A DNA stretch of 64,000 nt from assembly GCA_002633005.1 (NCBI GenBank), contig NMRA01000546.1, positions 116,106 through 180,105 on the forward strand. Direction: 5' to 3'. Positions 44,715-57,370 of the stretch are shown in pieces. The position numbers and the translations under genes are program-made. Source of the DNA: Phoronis australis (Eukaryota; Phoronida; Phoronidae). How positions within the stretch are numbered: position 1 is the stretch's first letter; every line of letters begins with the position of its first letter. The notes beneath the pieces are model-generated. The model worked only from the letters and a program-made list of their open reading frames with translations. It had not been told where the DNA came from and did not search any database.

Positions 44715-46124
44715 TTTGCATGAGTTTAATGCCGATGTAATTAATCAAAAACGGACCAGGGTACCAAAGGTTCTGTTTGAAAGTAATGGTCAAATAACCA
44801 GTCGACCCCAGTATTTCACCTGCGTTTATTTGTCGTTGGGGATAGAAAAATATATGGCGTTATTGTGCCATTTAAGGTTTAATCAGGTTACTTTTGGTTT
44901 GGTGTACAGTACCACTAAAAATACCCCATTAACGCTATTTCTTCAAAAATGCAGTCCATTTTCCCTCAGCCGTTTTGAACGGCATGTGAATGGACAAAGT
45001 GGGAACATTATGGCTTGGACGCGTCGTTGAAGGGGGTTTCTTTTAGAGTTTTCTGAACAAAATACTCATAAATCAGGGTTATTTGAGCTTTAAAAAGTTT
45101 TGCAAATTGTATGGTGGTAAATTTATAGTGAAGAGTGAGATTTTCAAAGTGTGGTTTAGATTGTTTGCATTCAAAGAGATGCTTTAATGTATAATATTTA
45201 ATTACATTTTATCGGTCGAAGCTACATGTATTTCTTTAGCAATTTTGGTCGTCGTGTTTGTCGTTATCCTAAAAAGTCTATTTTTACTTTTGTTAAAGGC
45301 CTGTCCGTGTAGCAGTCGGTTAACCGTACAATGAAATATTGACAAAACTTTGTTGCGAGGCTAATACTCAAGAGGTTTTTTGCATTCATTGTTTGTATGT
45401 AGTAAAAGTCATAAACCCGTTACAAGGGACATTATTTGTCACCACATATCTTTACATGCCTCCTCTTACGCATCATCTATATCTATATTAACACTGATGA
45501 AGCGCATAAGTTTGATCAAATTGCAAACCAGAAATCGAATAGAAATTATATCTGACCAACAAATAAACATTGAAGAAATGAAATACCATAGCAGCAATGG
45601 AAACAGTAATAATAATATATACACGTTTACTACGCAAATTTTAAATATATAAGTAGTTGTTTGTAGTTCCCCTTAATATCAATAAACGCACATATTTTGG
45701 TTATCAAAATATTATCAAATCATGACGTAGGGATATAATTAGCCTTCATGATTTACTTATTTTTGCATAAAGAAAAGCTACTTTGGATAAATTTGTCAAC
45801 TACATTAAGGTGCACAATATTGACCTCATCCTGCAAGTCATGAAAACCAATTATTAAAGTCGATGTTCATCAATGTGCCGTAGATGGCTATTGATATTGC
45901 CGTTGATATCCTCGAAACGCACTGGGGACCTTATTAAGGGAATAAACAAACAACCAGTGCAAACATTTAGATACATACAGGTATAGACAGATCCATTCTC
46001 GATAAGTCTAGCGACCTTAATATTTTCAGAGTAATTTCTTTGATGAGACGTACACTGTACTTAAATATCCGAATAAAAATTCCAATAGGTTGATTAGCAT
46101 TTGCGAATGAATCATGAACGGCGC
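44715..46124. other. No gene seen
   Basis: AT-rich; frames at 44716-45030 and 45380-45652 have no domain. Confidence 0.4.
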
Positions 46125-46250
46125 GCACTGAAAAAAGTGGGGGCTTAAGTCCCTCATCCCCCTGTGGTGCATCTCCTATAGACCATGTATGGCTTAGCAC
46201 TGAAAGGTGGGAGGCTATAGTCCCCCCAATAGCCCCCTATGGTGCGCCGC
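46125..46250 (+). repeat. Two 72-bp-period repeat units with C/G runs
   Basis: GCACTGAAAAAAGTGGGGGC...CCCCCTGTGGTGC (from 46125) and GCACTGAAAGGTGGGAGGCT...GCCCCCTATGGTGC (from 46197) repeat each other. Each unit has a G run facing a C run and can fold on itself. This is the style of MITE ends also seen at 1-45 and near 63740. Confidence 0.7.
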
Positions 46251-49200
46251 CCTTGGTATTTGCCTACAGGCTCGACAGTGTGATTCAAACGTCAGGTCAT
46301 CATAAATTGTAATGCCCAGATGTCTGCGCGAATTTTATTTTTTTGAAGTGGATAAATTTCACCATCAACTTTTAGATAAAGTCTGAGTGGGTGTGTAAGT
46401 GGGGGGTCTAGAAAATTTAAGATGAACGCTTGGCGTCAGCCTTGAAGTTAATACGCCACCTACGAGTCCTGAACCAAGATTGTATGAATAAAGTTTTAGT
46501 TGAATGAAGGTTCTTAATTGATTTTGACATAGGTCTGCATCATTGGCATCAATAAAGGTTTCGGAGCTGATTTCTAAAAAAATCATTGGTGCAGAACATT
46601 ATAATCAGGCGCCTCGCGACACATGTATACGGTTCCCCCAACATTGATAAAGCCTTAGGTGAAGGTATTAAAAACACAACCTGTTTAGTGGTAATATCCG
46701 ATTGGATAGGTACAGTAGATTGAGTGAGGAGTGTGTGCAGAATGCCCCGTATTGTATAAGATATACAGAATTGAACACACGACACTTTTCATTGTTGACG
46801 GTCTTTATGTATAAGAGATTTCTTTGTGCATGAACTTATTGACATGCTGTTTGGCTGCCCTCAAAGTCGTTAAAAAGCAAAGATACATGTAGATCACTTT
46901 GAATGCAAACATCCTCCATTTATTTGCTTCTAATTTTCTCAATTCGAACGACTGACAATATCCTGTCGAAGAAACAATTTGCGAAAGGATTTCCTAGCTC
47001 AATGACGTTTCGATTCTGCCTGCATATCATGTTATCAATTTGCGGGCAGAAATCGTATCACTTATTAATCAATTTCTGAACAGATGAATTAATCGGTTAT
47101 CAGACAAAAGTTTTGATCCGAAAAAACAATTCAGTGCAAATTTCACAACAAAAATTGTGTGTCTTGTACTGTTTTCATTGATAAGTTCTCCATGAAATAA
47201 ACAGCTTCAAAATAATACCCACTCTGTGCAGGTTTCAATAAATTAGTGATTCAGAGTACATATCAGGTGTGCAGAAAACGACACGTGATTGATTGGCTTT
47301 TCTGAAAATCGATACTGATAAGATGAATGGTTTTGGTAAAATATGTTTAATTTGTAGAGAAGAGTTTGTCCTTTTCCAGGACGTTTGCCTGTTAGCATTT
47401 TGTTCAATGTCATTGACAAGTTGAATGTCTTCTTTGTGCATTTGTTCCTAACCAGTAACACAGCATATACCTAGGATTGCCAAATCGAATTTTCCTTAAA
47501 CTACTTTATACATCAGTCGCATTTTAATAATAGCCTATTCCAATATCATTTTAATCATGTATTGATGTTCTGTCGTAATTCTTTTGCTGTTTGATAATTA
47601 CCCAAATATGTTAGAAATCCATTTCGACTACGGGGAATTATAAGTTAGTTTCACCTTTGTTTTCAATTGATACGCCCAGCAGGTATTCGGTTACATAGAC
47701 TAATAAAACCAGGCTACCCCTTAGGTTTTGCCCATATATTCCCTGCTTTAGTACAGAGCTCATTTTCTTCAACATTGCTGTCTATTATATCGTATTTTAT
47801 GTCAAAAATTTTTTTTTGGCAAACTACATTTCGTCCCGTTTTGCTGGCTAAAAAGGAAACTTTAATTAAAACTTAAACTCTCATCAAATTGATCTCTTAA
47901 AGATGATTCATTAAGTGTAAATACAGTCACGCTATTGTCAATAACAATTATTTACTGTAGCTTGTTTTAGCTAAAACCACTCGCCTGGACTTTGATAAAT
48001 GTGTTCATATTTTTAAAGAACATCCATGTCCTCGCTCTGAGAATTATTAACGTTGATCCATTCTTGTTGTTTCATTTACCGATTAACATTACCAAACATA
48101 CTACGAGAGTGACGTAACCTTGTTCTTTAAAATGATCATCTATTCCAACTACGACTAATATATCACCTGTTATACTATTCAAAACATGCACTAAATATGC
48201 AACACATGTATCAGTAGATTGATTATACATTGCTTTTTTGCCCATGGGCTAGTCAGTGTGTTTCAAATATACCGGAAATTCTATCATCTACTACGATGCC
48301 TATATGTCTTTACAACTGTTTGTGGGGAATAACTACACCATCTATAAAAATTGGGTCAGTCTGTAATTGAGACATCTAGTAGACTCAGAATCTACAGTCT
48401 ATCTCAGTCGTGAAGTTCACGTGACTTCTGGAGCCCTGCACGAAGATTCAATTGAAGCTAAATAGAGAGGCTTTTCGGATGTGTTCGAAATGAGAATAAA
48501 ATCGTTTATGTAGAGGTCTGAGGGGAAGTCATTGATGTAGACCAGAATGAGCCTCTCAGGACACCAGCTCGCGGTATCCCTATGTTAACAAAGCAGGTGA
48601 CTGAAACTTTTGAAAAAACATCCCAGTCGTACTACCGGATTGAATACACACACGTACCTGAAGTGAAGAGTGTGTGCAGAGTGTCCGATGTACCACAAGA
48701 GACAATTTTGTAGAAGTGGAACCCTAATGCAACCGTGCCTAACGCTGATCCTTTACCTAACATTAAACCAATTTTTCATATTGTTATTGGATTTCTTAAT
48801 TAAACGTTGTGAAAACCTTACATATACTTGTGTTTACAAAAAGATTTAATATTTTTGTCATGCATAACTTGACTTATTCATTTCTAACAGCTGCAAGTCC
48901 ACGGTGCTTGTACATGTATTCCGTGTTTGGATTTCCATGAAGGGTACGGCGTCGTCATGACCAAAATCGGCAAAAATTCTCCGAAAGGGGTATTTTACGA
49001 GATCGACTACCCCGTTTCATGTGACTTTTTGTCATGAAACTGTCGGTATGTACTCAGTGGAAGAGTAAACGTTGAATGTGACCTTCATTGTATTAATAGG
49101 GTCCTTATACTGACTACAGTGTATGCCCAAGAGGTACAGCAGATGTATCACTGACTGTTTAGACAGCTATGAACTTCAAGTGTCACTTTTAACATTTGTT

Positions 49201-49667
49201 CTTGTTTAGCTATTTTGTGTGTGTTTGAGTACTACCATGCAACCATAGACAACTAGCATGAGAGGTACATGTATAGTTGAAACACGTGTCTGTAAAATGT
49301 ACTATAATTAATGTATATAACTTTAACCTGATAAAAAAATCAAGTGACTGTGCAATCAGATTCCCGGCCAAAACTTGGACTCGACTTACTGCACAGACAA
49401 TATCTCCCAGAAGTAACTGAGATTCTTTAATTTCTAATACTTAAAGCACGTAAATTGCACGACGCTAAACTTCAAAAAATTACAACTGGAGGAAATATCT
49501 ACAGTCCACTCACAACAGACCTCAACACAATGCGCTGATTACAACATTTGGCATGTAGAACCACCCATCTTCATAAATTTCTACAATGCCAGTTCACATC
49601 CCTTCTTAGTGGGACTAACTCTTGCAATCTCATTGACGAATTGCCATACGTTTTTGTATACATTGTT
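46251..49667. other. No gene seen
   Basis: Only short frames. An ATG-less open stretch at 48892-49037 follows a CTAACAG acceptor-like site, but its sequence resembles a short word repeated at 44190 and 51780, so it is not called an exon. Confidence 0.4.
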
Positions 49668-49970
49668 TCAACTCCAAGCGCAGATGGGGTGGTATTTGTT
49701 AAAATAATTGCCCATAATGGACTGCAGTTGTAACAAATTTCTCACTTCCACTAAATTTTCATTTTCCTGTGTAAGATCTTGCTTTCCGTCTTTCAAATTT
49801 GGTTCATCTTCGTAGCCGAACAGGTCAGTGTCACCACCAGTTTTAGTTTTCTCGAAATTTATCTTCTCCACGTCAAAGCTCAACTGATACACACTGGCTT
49901 TGGGAACGAAATCAACAAGATCAATGTACAATTCCAGGAGTAGGCAGTGGCTTATGGTTTGGATCGGCAA
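49668..49970 (-). CDS. Unrecognised ~100-codon open frame with coding-like composition
   Basis: Minus-strand frame without an ATG start (the first codon is TTG), so if real it is an exon or gene remnant. It reads ELYIDLVDFVPKASVYQLSF, then an acidic, hydrophilic stretch with DLFGYEDEPNLKDGKQDL and VRNLLQLQSIMGNYFNKYHP before a stop. A possible acceptor (CCCAAAGCCAG) lies inside, after VPK. The balanced, charged composition differs from the Ile/Phe/Leu-rich chance frames around it. No family recognised. Confidence 0.3.
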   Translation of the reverse strand: MPIQTISHCLLLELYIDLVDFVPKASVYQLSFDVEKINFEKTKTGGDTDLFGYEDEPNLKDGKQDLTQENENLVEVRNLLQLQSIMGNYFNKYHPICAWS

Positions 49971-51813
49971 AGTTTAATTTCGATTCTAATGGATCTACGC
50001 CAGATTTTATTCCAATGCACTTTAACTCTTACACGAATCTCAAAACTTTCTCGTAGAATGTTTGAATATAATCCATTTAAAACTTTACAATGTCGTTTAC
50101 GTACCTCACTGCTATGGTGTTTTCGAAGGTAACAATTCTAGCACATCTAAAAACAGTAAGAAAGCTGCTATCATCCTATCGAACTTGACTCAGATGTCTG
50201 ATTTCCTTATTGTTTTCAAAGCATCGGTCATGCATTGCGTGATGTCACATTATTTCTGTATTTTCGTGCTAGACCTGTCATCATAGCCATCTTATTTTAC
50301 TTTTGAGTTCTTCATACATGGACCCTTGCGATCAATTTTTTTTTCTCGTAAAGTTATCTTTTGCTTGAACGGGTTTCACAGCCCTCCTCCAAAACAGAGT
50401 TGAGATGCGCATATTTACTTTTACTCTGAAACATTCCAAACAGCCGTGTTCGTGCAATGTTAGAACTTGATCGTGGCCAATTACTTCAGCGAAGTGACCT
50501 GTGCCAATACAAGGGAACAGCCCTGGAAATCGGTTGATTGGAAAAATGTAAAATGTTTTTACACCGATTTCTCTCTGTCCAAAATAGTTAATGACAATCG
50601 CCTGCCGTAGCTTCTTATTTGTGTTCTTACTTTAGTACACCATTTGCAAAGACACTCAATCTTTCTCAACTCACCTATCCCACAATACTCCTCGAGAACA
50701 ATTGGTAATTATAAAGTTAAACGGTCTATTCGGATTAAAATTTGACTAATTCTTAACCAACTCACTGGCGAGTTCCTACAGTCGATTGTCTGACTTTATA
50801 ATTCAGACTTTCCCTTTATCTGTTAATCAACCACATCTGCAGATGAAACTTTTTCAGGGCACGCATAATATATTACTTACAGCATGAAATGTATAAAATT
50901 AACGATGTATCAGTTTATAAGAAACCTTTACCGATGTGCCAGTAATTTTAGCTCGCACCAGGCCGGTCAACGGCGAACTATTGCTGCACGCCCTGCTATG
51001 AGTATTGCAATCAAACTTTTATATATTAAGCATTGGTTTATTACTTTAGTATACTGGTGTGAACATTAATAGTGATTTAGCCAAAAACTTCAAATTAACT
51101 AGACCCAATGATGACAGTCTATGATAAATTAAGCTGATATCAAAAGGCCAAAATTGGCAATTTTTGGTCAGCGCATGTTATATACAATTGTCTAATTTTG
51201 TTCTAACTCCTACATTGCAATCTTGATTATACTGACATCTGCTGGGTCTATCGGAAACTAACCGCACATGAAAGGCTTGGTTGAAATTATCGTTTTCTCA
51301 CATGCACTTTCGAGCTTTCAGCGGCAATTTCACTGATCGAAGCCACAAAATAAGCCGAAACTTTGACCATGCCATGTTAAACCTAAATTTTTATCCAATT
51401 TTACTGAAACTTGTTGATGTTTTCAACAATTTACTTATCTATGTTATGGGCTTTCGGCAAACGTGATTGGTTCATAAATAAGACACCACGCTGCGTTTTC
51501 TGCGAACCCCGTGTATCCTGGAGGGGGCTGAATGATTTTGGCGCATGTGCAGTTTTCGGTTTCAATATTGCTGGTAATGATCCTTGAACCACGGCCACCT
51601 TGTCGCACTACGCTGTCATTCCTGGTTACCCTAACATGAGAAGATTTCTGACCTTGCCACCACTCCTAAGCTACTGGACCAAACTGTTTTAATTACATAT
51701 GAGACCGATTTCTACATTTTAATAACAGTCTTGTTCGACTGGTGCTGTATTCCTACATCAAATTGCTAATGAGGACGCCGTAGTCCTCATGACCAGTCCA
51801 AACACGTAGTACA
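49971..51813. other. No gene seen
   Basis: Short frames (49947-50132, 50062-50286, 50884-51069, 51281-51466), none with a domain or matched splice sites. Confidence 0.4.
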
Positions 51814-52331
51814 GTGCTCTGTTGCATGAAACAGTCCCTAACTAGGGACTTAACCAAGTTCCCAATCTAGTTAGGGAAGTTCCTATAGGGATTTTTCAGC
51901 GAGACGTGGAGTAAGTCGTGCCTGGCTCTAGTGTACAGTAATCGATGAATTCAGTTTACGATGGAAGTACTAACCAGTATAGTGGGTAAGATCAAGCCTT
52001 CCCTATTCGACACCTCCAAGCTCTTTAACTATCATGAAAATCCCACCCCTTAAAAATCTAAATCTTTCGTTTAGCTCACTGTCACTATACGTCTCGAGCG
52101 GGTTAATTTCTGTCACGGAATTTTTTTCAACAGCAATATGAGCTTGGTCAGCAATTTTATTGCTAGGGACTCAACTTAGGGACTTACTTTAGGTAACCCC
52201 AAAATTTGAGTCCCTATTTAATGCCTAAACTAACTGGGAACTTTTCATGCAACAGTCCCTAAAATTTAGGGACGTCCCTAAGACCTAGGGACATCTCTAA
52301 CATTTCGGGACTGTTTCATGCAACCGGGCAC
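51814..52331. mobile_element. 518-bp MITE with ~25-bp terminal inverted repeats
   Basis: The left end GTGCTCTGTTGCATGAAACA and the inverted right end GTGCCCGGTTGCATGAAACA share all but three of 20 bases, and both run on into GTCCC. The interior is rich in variants of AGTCCCTA/TAGGGACT on both strands (for example 51837-51890 and 52160-52310), so the whole element can fold extensively. No coding frame. Target duplication not resolved; candidate flanks do not match. Confidence 0.85.
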
Positions 52332-54149
52332 AGGTCCCCACACTGTGAAATTGTTTTTAATTGTTGAAAAATCAACTGATTATTTGTTTTTTGTTTTATC
52401 TTTATAATGTATTTATTTGCTGAATCGAGGTTTGTGTCTTCACTTTAATATTCAAAATATATTTGGCAATAGAATATGTCCACTAAGGATTTCGAAAGAT
52501 GTTCTAGCAACTGAAACTACGGATGTGTTAGTGACGTTGTCTTCAATAATAGGGTTCCAGTATGAAGCACTCGCGATCTGACAGTTTCAATTTCCAATAT
52601 CTTTCGTCCACTGGTGTTCATTCCTAGAGATTCACATGAATTAAAGCAGTCTTGTTATCAGAGTTCCCTATACATGTAGGTGGCAGGACCGTTAGGGCAT
52701 CAGGATTAAAAAGTTTAGCCCCGGTTGCGATTTACTGGTCTTCTGCATACCTGTAGCGGGTGCAGTTTTTTACATTGAAATCATCCTTTATTATCACTTT
52801 GGTAACCGTTCTGTAGCCATGGCGGAGTATTATATCTACATGAGTATACCTAACATAACATTCAAGGCATATTCTCTTAAAATGAAGGCAAAACGAATTC
52901 GAACAATTTCAGAGTGCAACAAGTTTTGACGGAATTAAAAACCCATCCACAATTAACCAGATTCAACTCAATGGCAGGTTACAGCTAACGTTCTTTGTAA
53001 TGATATAAACCAATCGATGTGATGACAAAGTTAACTTTTTGCGTTAAAATATTGAATATATAAGTTTTAACATGCTCCACTTAGGAAATTTTTTGTCAAA
53101 AGTATATCCCGGAAAATATACGTTTCTCCATAAACCGTGTTTGGAATGAAAACGTTTGCAAATATTACGCCCGGAAACAGTAATACCTGTGAACACAAAC
53201 TCGCACAGATTTTTTAAATGGTGAAAAGTGTGTATTTAAAACCATAGACGGATGTGATGGTTAATGTCAAACATCTGAAAAATACGAAATTAATCAGTAT
53301 AACCGAAAAATCTGCTAAAGTGGCGTGAGGATTTTTGTCGTGGATTTCTTGTTCAGTTATAAAAACACATGGGACAGAATTGTCAACAAGTCCTTAGATA
53401 CCACATGTGCACGTGATAACTGCCCTTAGAAACGTTATTTTTTTAAAAGACGAGGACTCTTCGTCGCTTTTACCCAGGGGGTTACTTAAAAACTAGGTAT
53501 GGATTTTGTATCGTCTCATTGACTAGACAGAGATCTTGCACAGATGGTTAAGTTAGGTAGACTTAGTTTCAACATCTTTTTTATAAAATTGGGTTTCTAA
53601 AACACATTTTTTTCGAATTTGTTGTTTATTGAAGGTTTTCGCAGTGCCTTTTTCCAAATACACTTTTTGCAAAAGATTTGTCAACCGATATTCGCTTGTA
53701 AGTAGCAACTTTCAGTAAACAACCTATTTTAATATCATATCTCGAAGCTGATGTTCCTTTATCCGACTGTATAACGTATTTTCCTTACAAAAAATTGAAT
53801 TGATTTCAATTACATTCACTTGAAGTTTGCTATAGCTTGAAAAAATGACTTCATAAACTTATATGTTCCTGCTGATGAAGTTATAGCAGGGCCGTAGGAA
53901 GGGGGGGGGGGGTGGCGGGTGAACTTGCCCATAAGAAATTCAGGCATCAAGAATAAACCGACATAGGCGTGGGGCAGTCGAGAAAAGAAAGACTGCGAAA
54001 TAATGATAAAAGAGAAAATTAAAGAGAACATTTAACATCTCTGCATCAGTGCATGGTTTACATTTTGAGGACCATGTCCAGGACATTATAGTTAGGGTCT
54101 CCGATTTTGCAGAACAGCTTGTCTAACGCACTCGAAAACGTGCACGATA
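52332..54149. other. No gene seen; CAGGGCCGTAGGAAG plus G-run near 53888
   Basis: CAGGGCCGTAGGAAG followed by about 12 G resembles the end of a hAT-type MITE; no partner end found. The rest is AT-rich non-coding. Confidence 0.4.
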
Positions 54150-54477
54150 TCAATTATATATAAATTTCGAAAAAGCGAGAACATTCGTAAAGCGAAGCTT
54201 TTGCGGAGCGTACTAATTTACTGGAATATTAAATTCAGTGAGTCAATTTTGTGAATGCAAAACTACATTTTTTCATATACCCATCTCTGGCAACGGATAA
54301 CAGGGACAACTATCACTTTATTTTTTTTCTCGAAGCTGTAGCTTACTTGAGAAAAATTGATAACTTCACCAATAACATCAATTTGTGCACATTTCCTGAT
54401 TTTTTCATACTCAGTGGCCCCACCCTTGAAGGAGCCCATTCATGAAATTCAAGTGTAACCCCTTTGTGTGTTTTTAT

Positions 54478-54690
54478 TCACAAACTCTTAAGGGGCCGCT
54501 CACGTAGAGATGGCCCAATGTTGGAATCGATTGTATCTATTTTCCTGTTTTTTGTGAAATCATGAAACTGGCTTTTATGTTGAAGGTCAGTCTCTGCATC
54601 TTTTTGGGACCACATGACGGTGGAATGAACTGTCACTTTTTTCCAATTTTCTCTCTGTACATGTAAATCCGACACTGCATAGTATTCACG
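54478..54690 (-). pseudogene. Gene-like unit, left arm, second conserved block
   Basis: The minus frame is open over 65 codons and reads KKVTVHSTVMWS, LQHKSQFHDFTKNRKI and SLRERPLKSL before a stop. The right-arm counterpart (about 58750-58990) reads VTVHSTMVWS, DFTRNRKIEVIESN and LCERTLKNL in the equivalent frame. Differences are mostly conservative (K/R, D/E, I/F), which suggests both descend from a protein-coding sequence. An acceptor-like CTATGCAG precedes it. Family not recognised. Confidence 0.5.
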
Positions 54691-55671
54691 ATGGAAGTTG
54701 AGATTCCAAAATTATCAAAAAACACAAAAAATTGTGCACAGCGCATCCATTCGACCCAAACATCCAAAAATGTGAAAAATACAGAAGGATTGCCGCCATT
54801 GGAAGGGTGGATATTTGAAGAACGTGAAAAACACTATTTGTGAATTACACACAAGGACTATTTCCGATTGTTAGTTCTAAAATAATGTTACTGTTCCCCG
54901 TAGTTTCACACGTTTGGTATTTCTTTTGAAGATGGTTACTACATGTATATGATGTATGAAAGAAATTCTCACATATAGAAAACACTTCTGTCTAGTCTAC
55001 TATTTGTGATGAACGTGCACATGCTGAAAGGGGGTACTCAAAGAACTCTATCATTCATAAAGAAAGATTTCATTGTATTCTGTCTGTGGATATCAAGTTT
55101 GCCTCGTGAACCGTTATAGGTACGTCTGAAATGAGCAAAAATTCACCTTAATGCTCCATCTCCCATATCCCCCCTGTTGCCCGTCAAAAGTCTGCAGGCA
55201 TACATGCGGAAATTGCTGGTAGCATTCCGTTTTGTTAAACAAATTTGTTTGTTGCTGATTTACTTATTTATGTAGATACGGAAATCTGGATGATTTTTGA
55301 TAGATAGAAGATAATCTCGTAAGTTTTGACGATGTTTCAGTGAAATTAATTGCAGCCTGAAGTTGGAAAAACTCTAAAATCCGATAATAAAGCACACTTA
55401 TAGATTCTAAAGATTTTTGCATATCTAAAATAACTCTCAAACACATTGATGAAATTCGGACGCACAAACCGTTGATAGAAAAATGTTTTAAAAATCTTTA
55501 AGTAAATAAAACTAAACTCGCTGCTTGGAAAGTTTGTTTGCACTTCCTTGGTGTTTTTGGTTTCCAGTAGTATTCAGCAATGAATTTTGCTATTCAAAAC
55601 TGAATTGATTGCTTGTCGTTATTTGATTGCAGACCATGACTGACGTACCACCGTTAAAAATAATATCTTAC

Positions 55672-55857
55672 CATGCAGTTGTCCGGCGCATAATCCACGG
55701 GAAGTGAATTTGAACTCCAGGCATTCAGGAAGTGTGCACAGTTTTGGGACACACTATCCTTTTCCCCAGCCACCAGAAACTGGACTACCGGTGGTATTTC
55801 AACTATGCATTTTGAAATTGCCCCAAACGTACCACACCAGGGACTTCGAGACCTCAC
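55672..55857 (-). pseudogene. Gene-like unit, left arm, first conserved block
   Basis: Contains PPVVQFLVAGEKD and AWSSNSLPVDYAPDNCM, matching PVVQFLVAGKKD and VWSSNSNPVG of the right arm. It ends ATG followed by a donor-like GTAAGA (55671-55666). The ATG that opens the right-arm frame is TTG here and the upstream frame carries stops, so this copy is decayed. Frame continuity with the block at 54478-54690 is not clean. Confidence 0.45.
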
Positions 55858-56135
55858 CTTTTCAAAAAACGCTTCAAAGAATATCCATGATAAAATAAAG
55901 TTTCCCTGAACTGGATCACAATAAAACGAATCTTGACCTTAGAGCGAGCGCAGACGGCCGGTATGAGCTGCCAGTCTCAATTGACTCAAAGCATCTAGCT
56001 TTAGTTCATTGGAAATTTTGTATTTTCACACTGTTGGATCTCAGCTATAGCTACTTGAGGCAGCTTCTCGCTACCGGTCCGTGTACTGGTCCTAGGGCAA
56101 TTCTTACTCTCCGTGTTGGTTCACGGTTACTCAAC

Positions 56136-56809
56136 CCTTGATGGCTTCATCCCAGAGGCTGTCCCAGCGGCAGATCCAGGATTTTGAGTTGGGAGACAGG
56201 GCAGTGCATTCAGTAGCCAGGGATTTAACCCTCAAAAATTCGCACCCGAACTGGGAAATGGAATCCGGGAGAAATTTTGGGATGCCATCGCCCCTTGCCC
56301 CTCCCCGTAAGTCCGTTACTGTGTCCGGCACCTAAGGTGGACGTGGGATGTTCTGTACATTTATTTATTTATTATAGTGACTTAAGGGTTCCAGTAATTA
56401 CAATATCAAAGACAGAATATTCACCACAACCCCCAGCCTCAATGGGCTTACTCGGTCACATAACAATATTAAGATAATTACATAACATATTGCACAAGCT
56501 CAAATATGACCATTTCAGACTAGTTTATTCAATTCCGTTTTTACAAACAGGACAAATCTGTTCATTCACATGAGTTCAGAAGTACCGCCCCACCTCAACC
56601 TCTAATGGTAGAATACCTGCACTCAATCGAGCTATGCAGAGCCGTAAGAAGGAAAAAAAATTGGGGGGAACAAACCAACTAGACTTCGTTAACCTTATCC
56701 CTTGCTATTGTCACCCTCCCCCCGTTCTCTGAATGTCACCATAATTGTACCGAACCCCACCCCCACGTCCATCATAGATAGGGGTAATACCGGGGATGCA
56801 GCCATCATG
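56136..56809. other. Spacer between the two head-to-head arms
   Basis: It contains a segment (56160-56335) open on both strands with GGCAGATCCAGGATTTTGAG, typical of repeat ends, and a C-rich stretch. Each edge carries the conserved inverted block with ACTCTCCGTG and TTGGTTCACGGTTACT (56110-56133; inverted at 56818-56848), positioned where a shared 5' flank would lie. Confidence 0.5.
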
Positions 56810-56967
56810 ATTTAAGTAACCGTGAACCAACAAAAATTCACGGAGAGTAAGAATGGGTCTAGCCCCCCAAGCGTATTGATGGGTAGCTGGGAGCTGCCTG
56901 AAGTAATTATAGCTGGGTTGAAGGTCAAGGTTCCTTTTATGACCCAGGTTAGGGTTTAAAGTAATTT

Positions 56968-57370
56968 ATGGAAAGGTACGGTCCCAAGGTGCCTGGCATG
57001 AGTGCCTCTGTGGCCGCTTCAGAATCCCTTGATGAAATAGAGCCTGTAGTCCAGTTTCTTGTTGCTGGGAAAAAAGATATAAAGTGTGTTCCAAAATGTA
57101 CACCCTTCAACGTCTGGAGTTCCAATTCAAATCCCGTGGGTATCTGAGATTCTAAACAGGTCTACTGCATCGTTAAACCTTATTTTGGACGTGGTTGTGC
57201 CTGCCATGACGTGCTTCTTGCATTTGCGCACCTGGTGGGCTCAGGGTCATCGATGGCAAAGTGGGCAAAAAGGTCCGCCTCCGGGAAACAAAAAGTCCTA
57301 GTCAAATGTCCCTTAAAAACACAGGATTCGGCGTTTGCTCAATTCATAGCTCAGCACAAACCCAGTGTTT
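56968..57370 (+). pseudogene. Gene-like unit, right arm, first block with ATG (one stop)
   Basis: ATG at 56968 opens a frame of about 133 codons broken by a single TGA at 57145. It reads MERYGPKVPGMSASVAASES, EPVVQFLVAGKKD and VWSSNSNPVGI, then after the stop VYCIVKPYFGRGCACHDVLL, AKWAKRSASGKQKVLVKCP and FAQFIAQHKPSV. The part up to the stop is mirrored in the left arm. A frame this long with one stop in AT-rich DNA, plus a mirrored homologue, favours a former coding exon. I recognise no domain. Neighbouring context: head-to-head with the left-arm copy across ~0.7 kb. Confidence 0.5.

Larger units (their letters stand above)
54150..56135 (-). repeat. Left arm of a head-to-head inverted duplication
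   Basis: Matches 56810-59450 in reverse orientation through several blocks: AGCTTTTGCGGAGC near 54198, the frame at 54478-54690, GAAACTGGACTAC near 55785, and GTTGGTTCACGGTTACT near 56117. Blocks between them are diverged or absent. About 0.7 kb separates the arms. Confidence 0.8.

Noticed and set aside
48892-49037. Open stretch after a CTAACAG acceptor-like site (reads DFHEGYGVVMTKIGKNSPKG)
   Set aside because: The word ATGAAGGG-ACGG...GTCATGACC recurs at about 44190 and in inverted form at about 51780, pointing to repeat sequence, and no donor follows.
53886-53920. hAT-type end CAGGGCCGTAGGAAG with a G run
   Set aside because: No matching second end or 8-bp target duplication found nearby, so no element can be delimited.
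56131-56335. Mirror frames of 65-66 codons on both strands
   Set aside because: They lie in a repeat-end-like segment between the duplicated arms, and neither shows a domain or conservation in the other arm.
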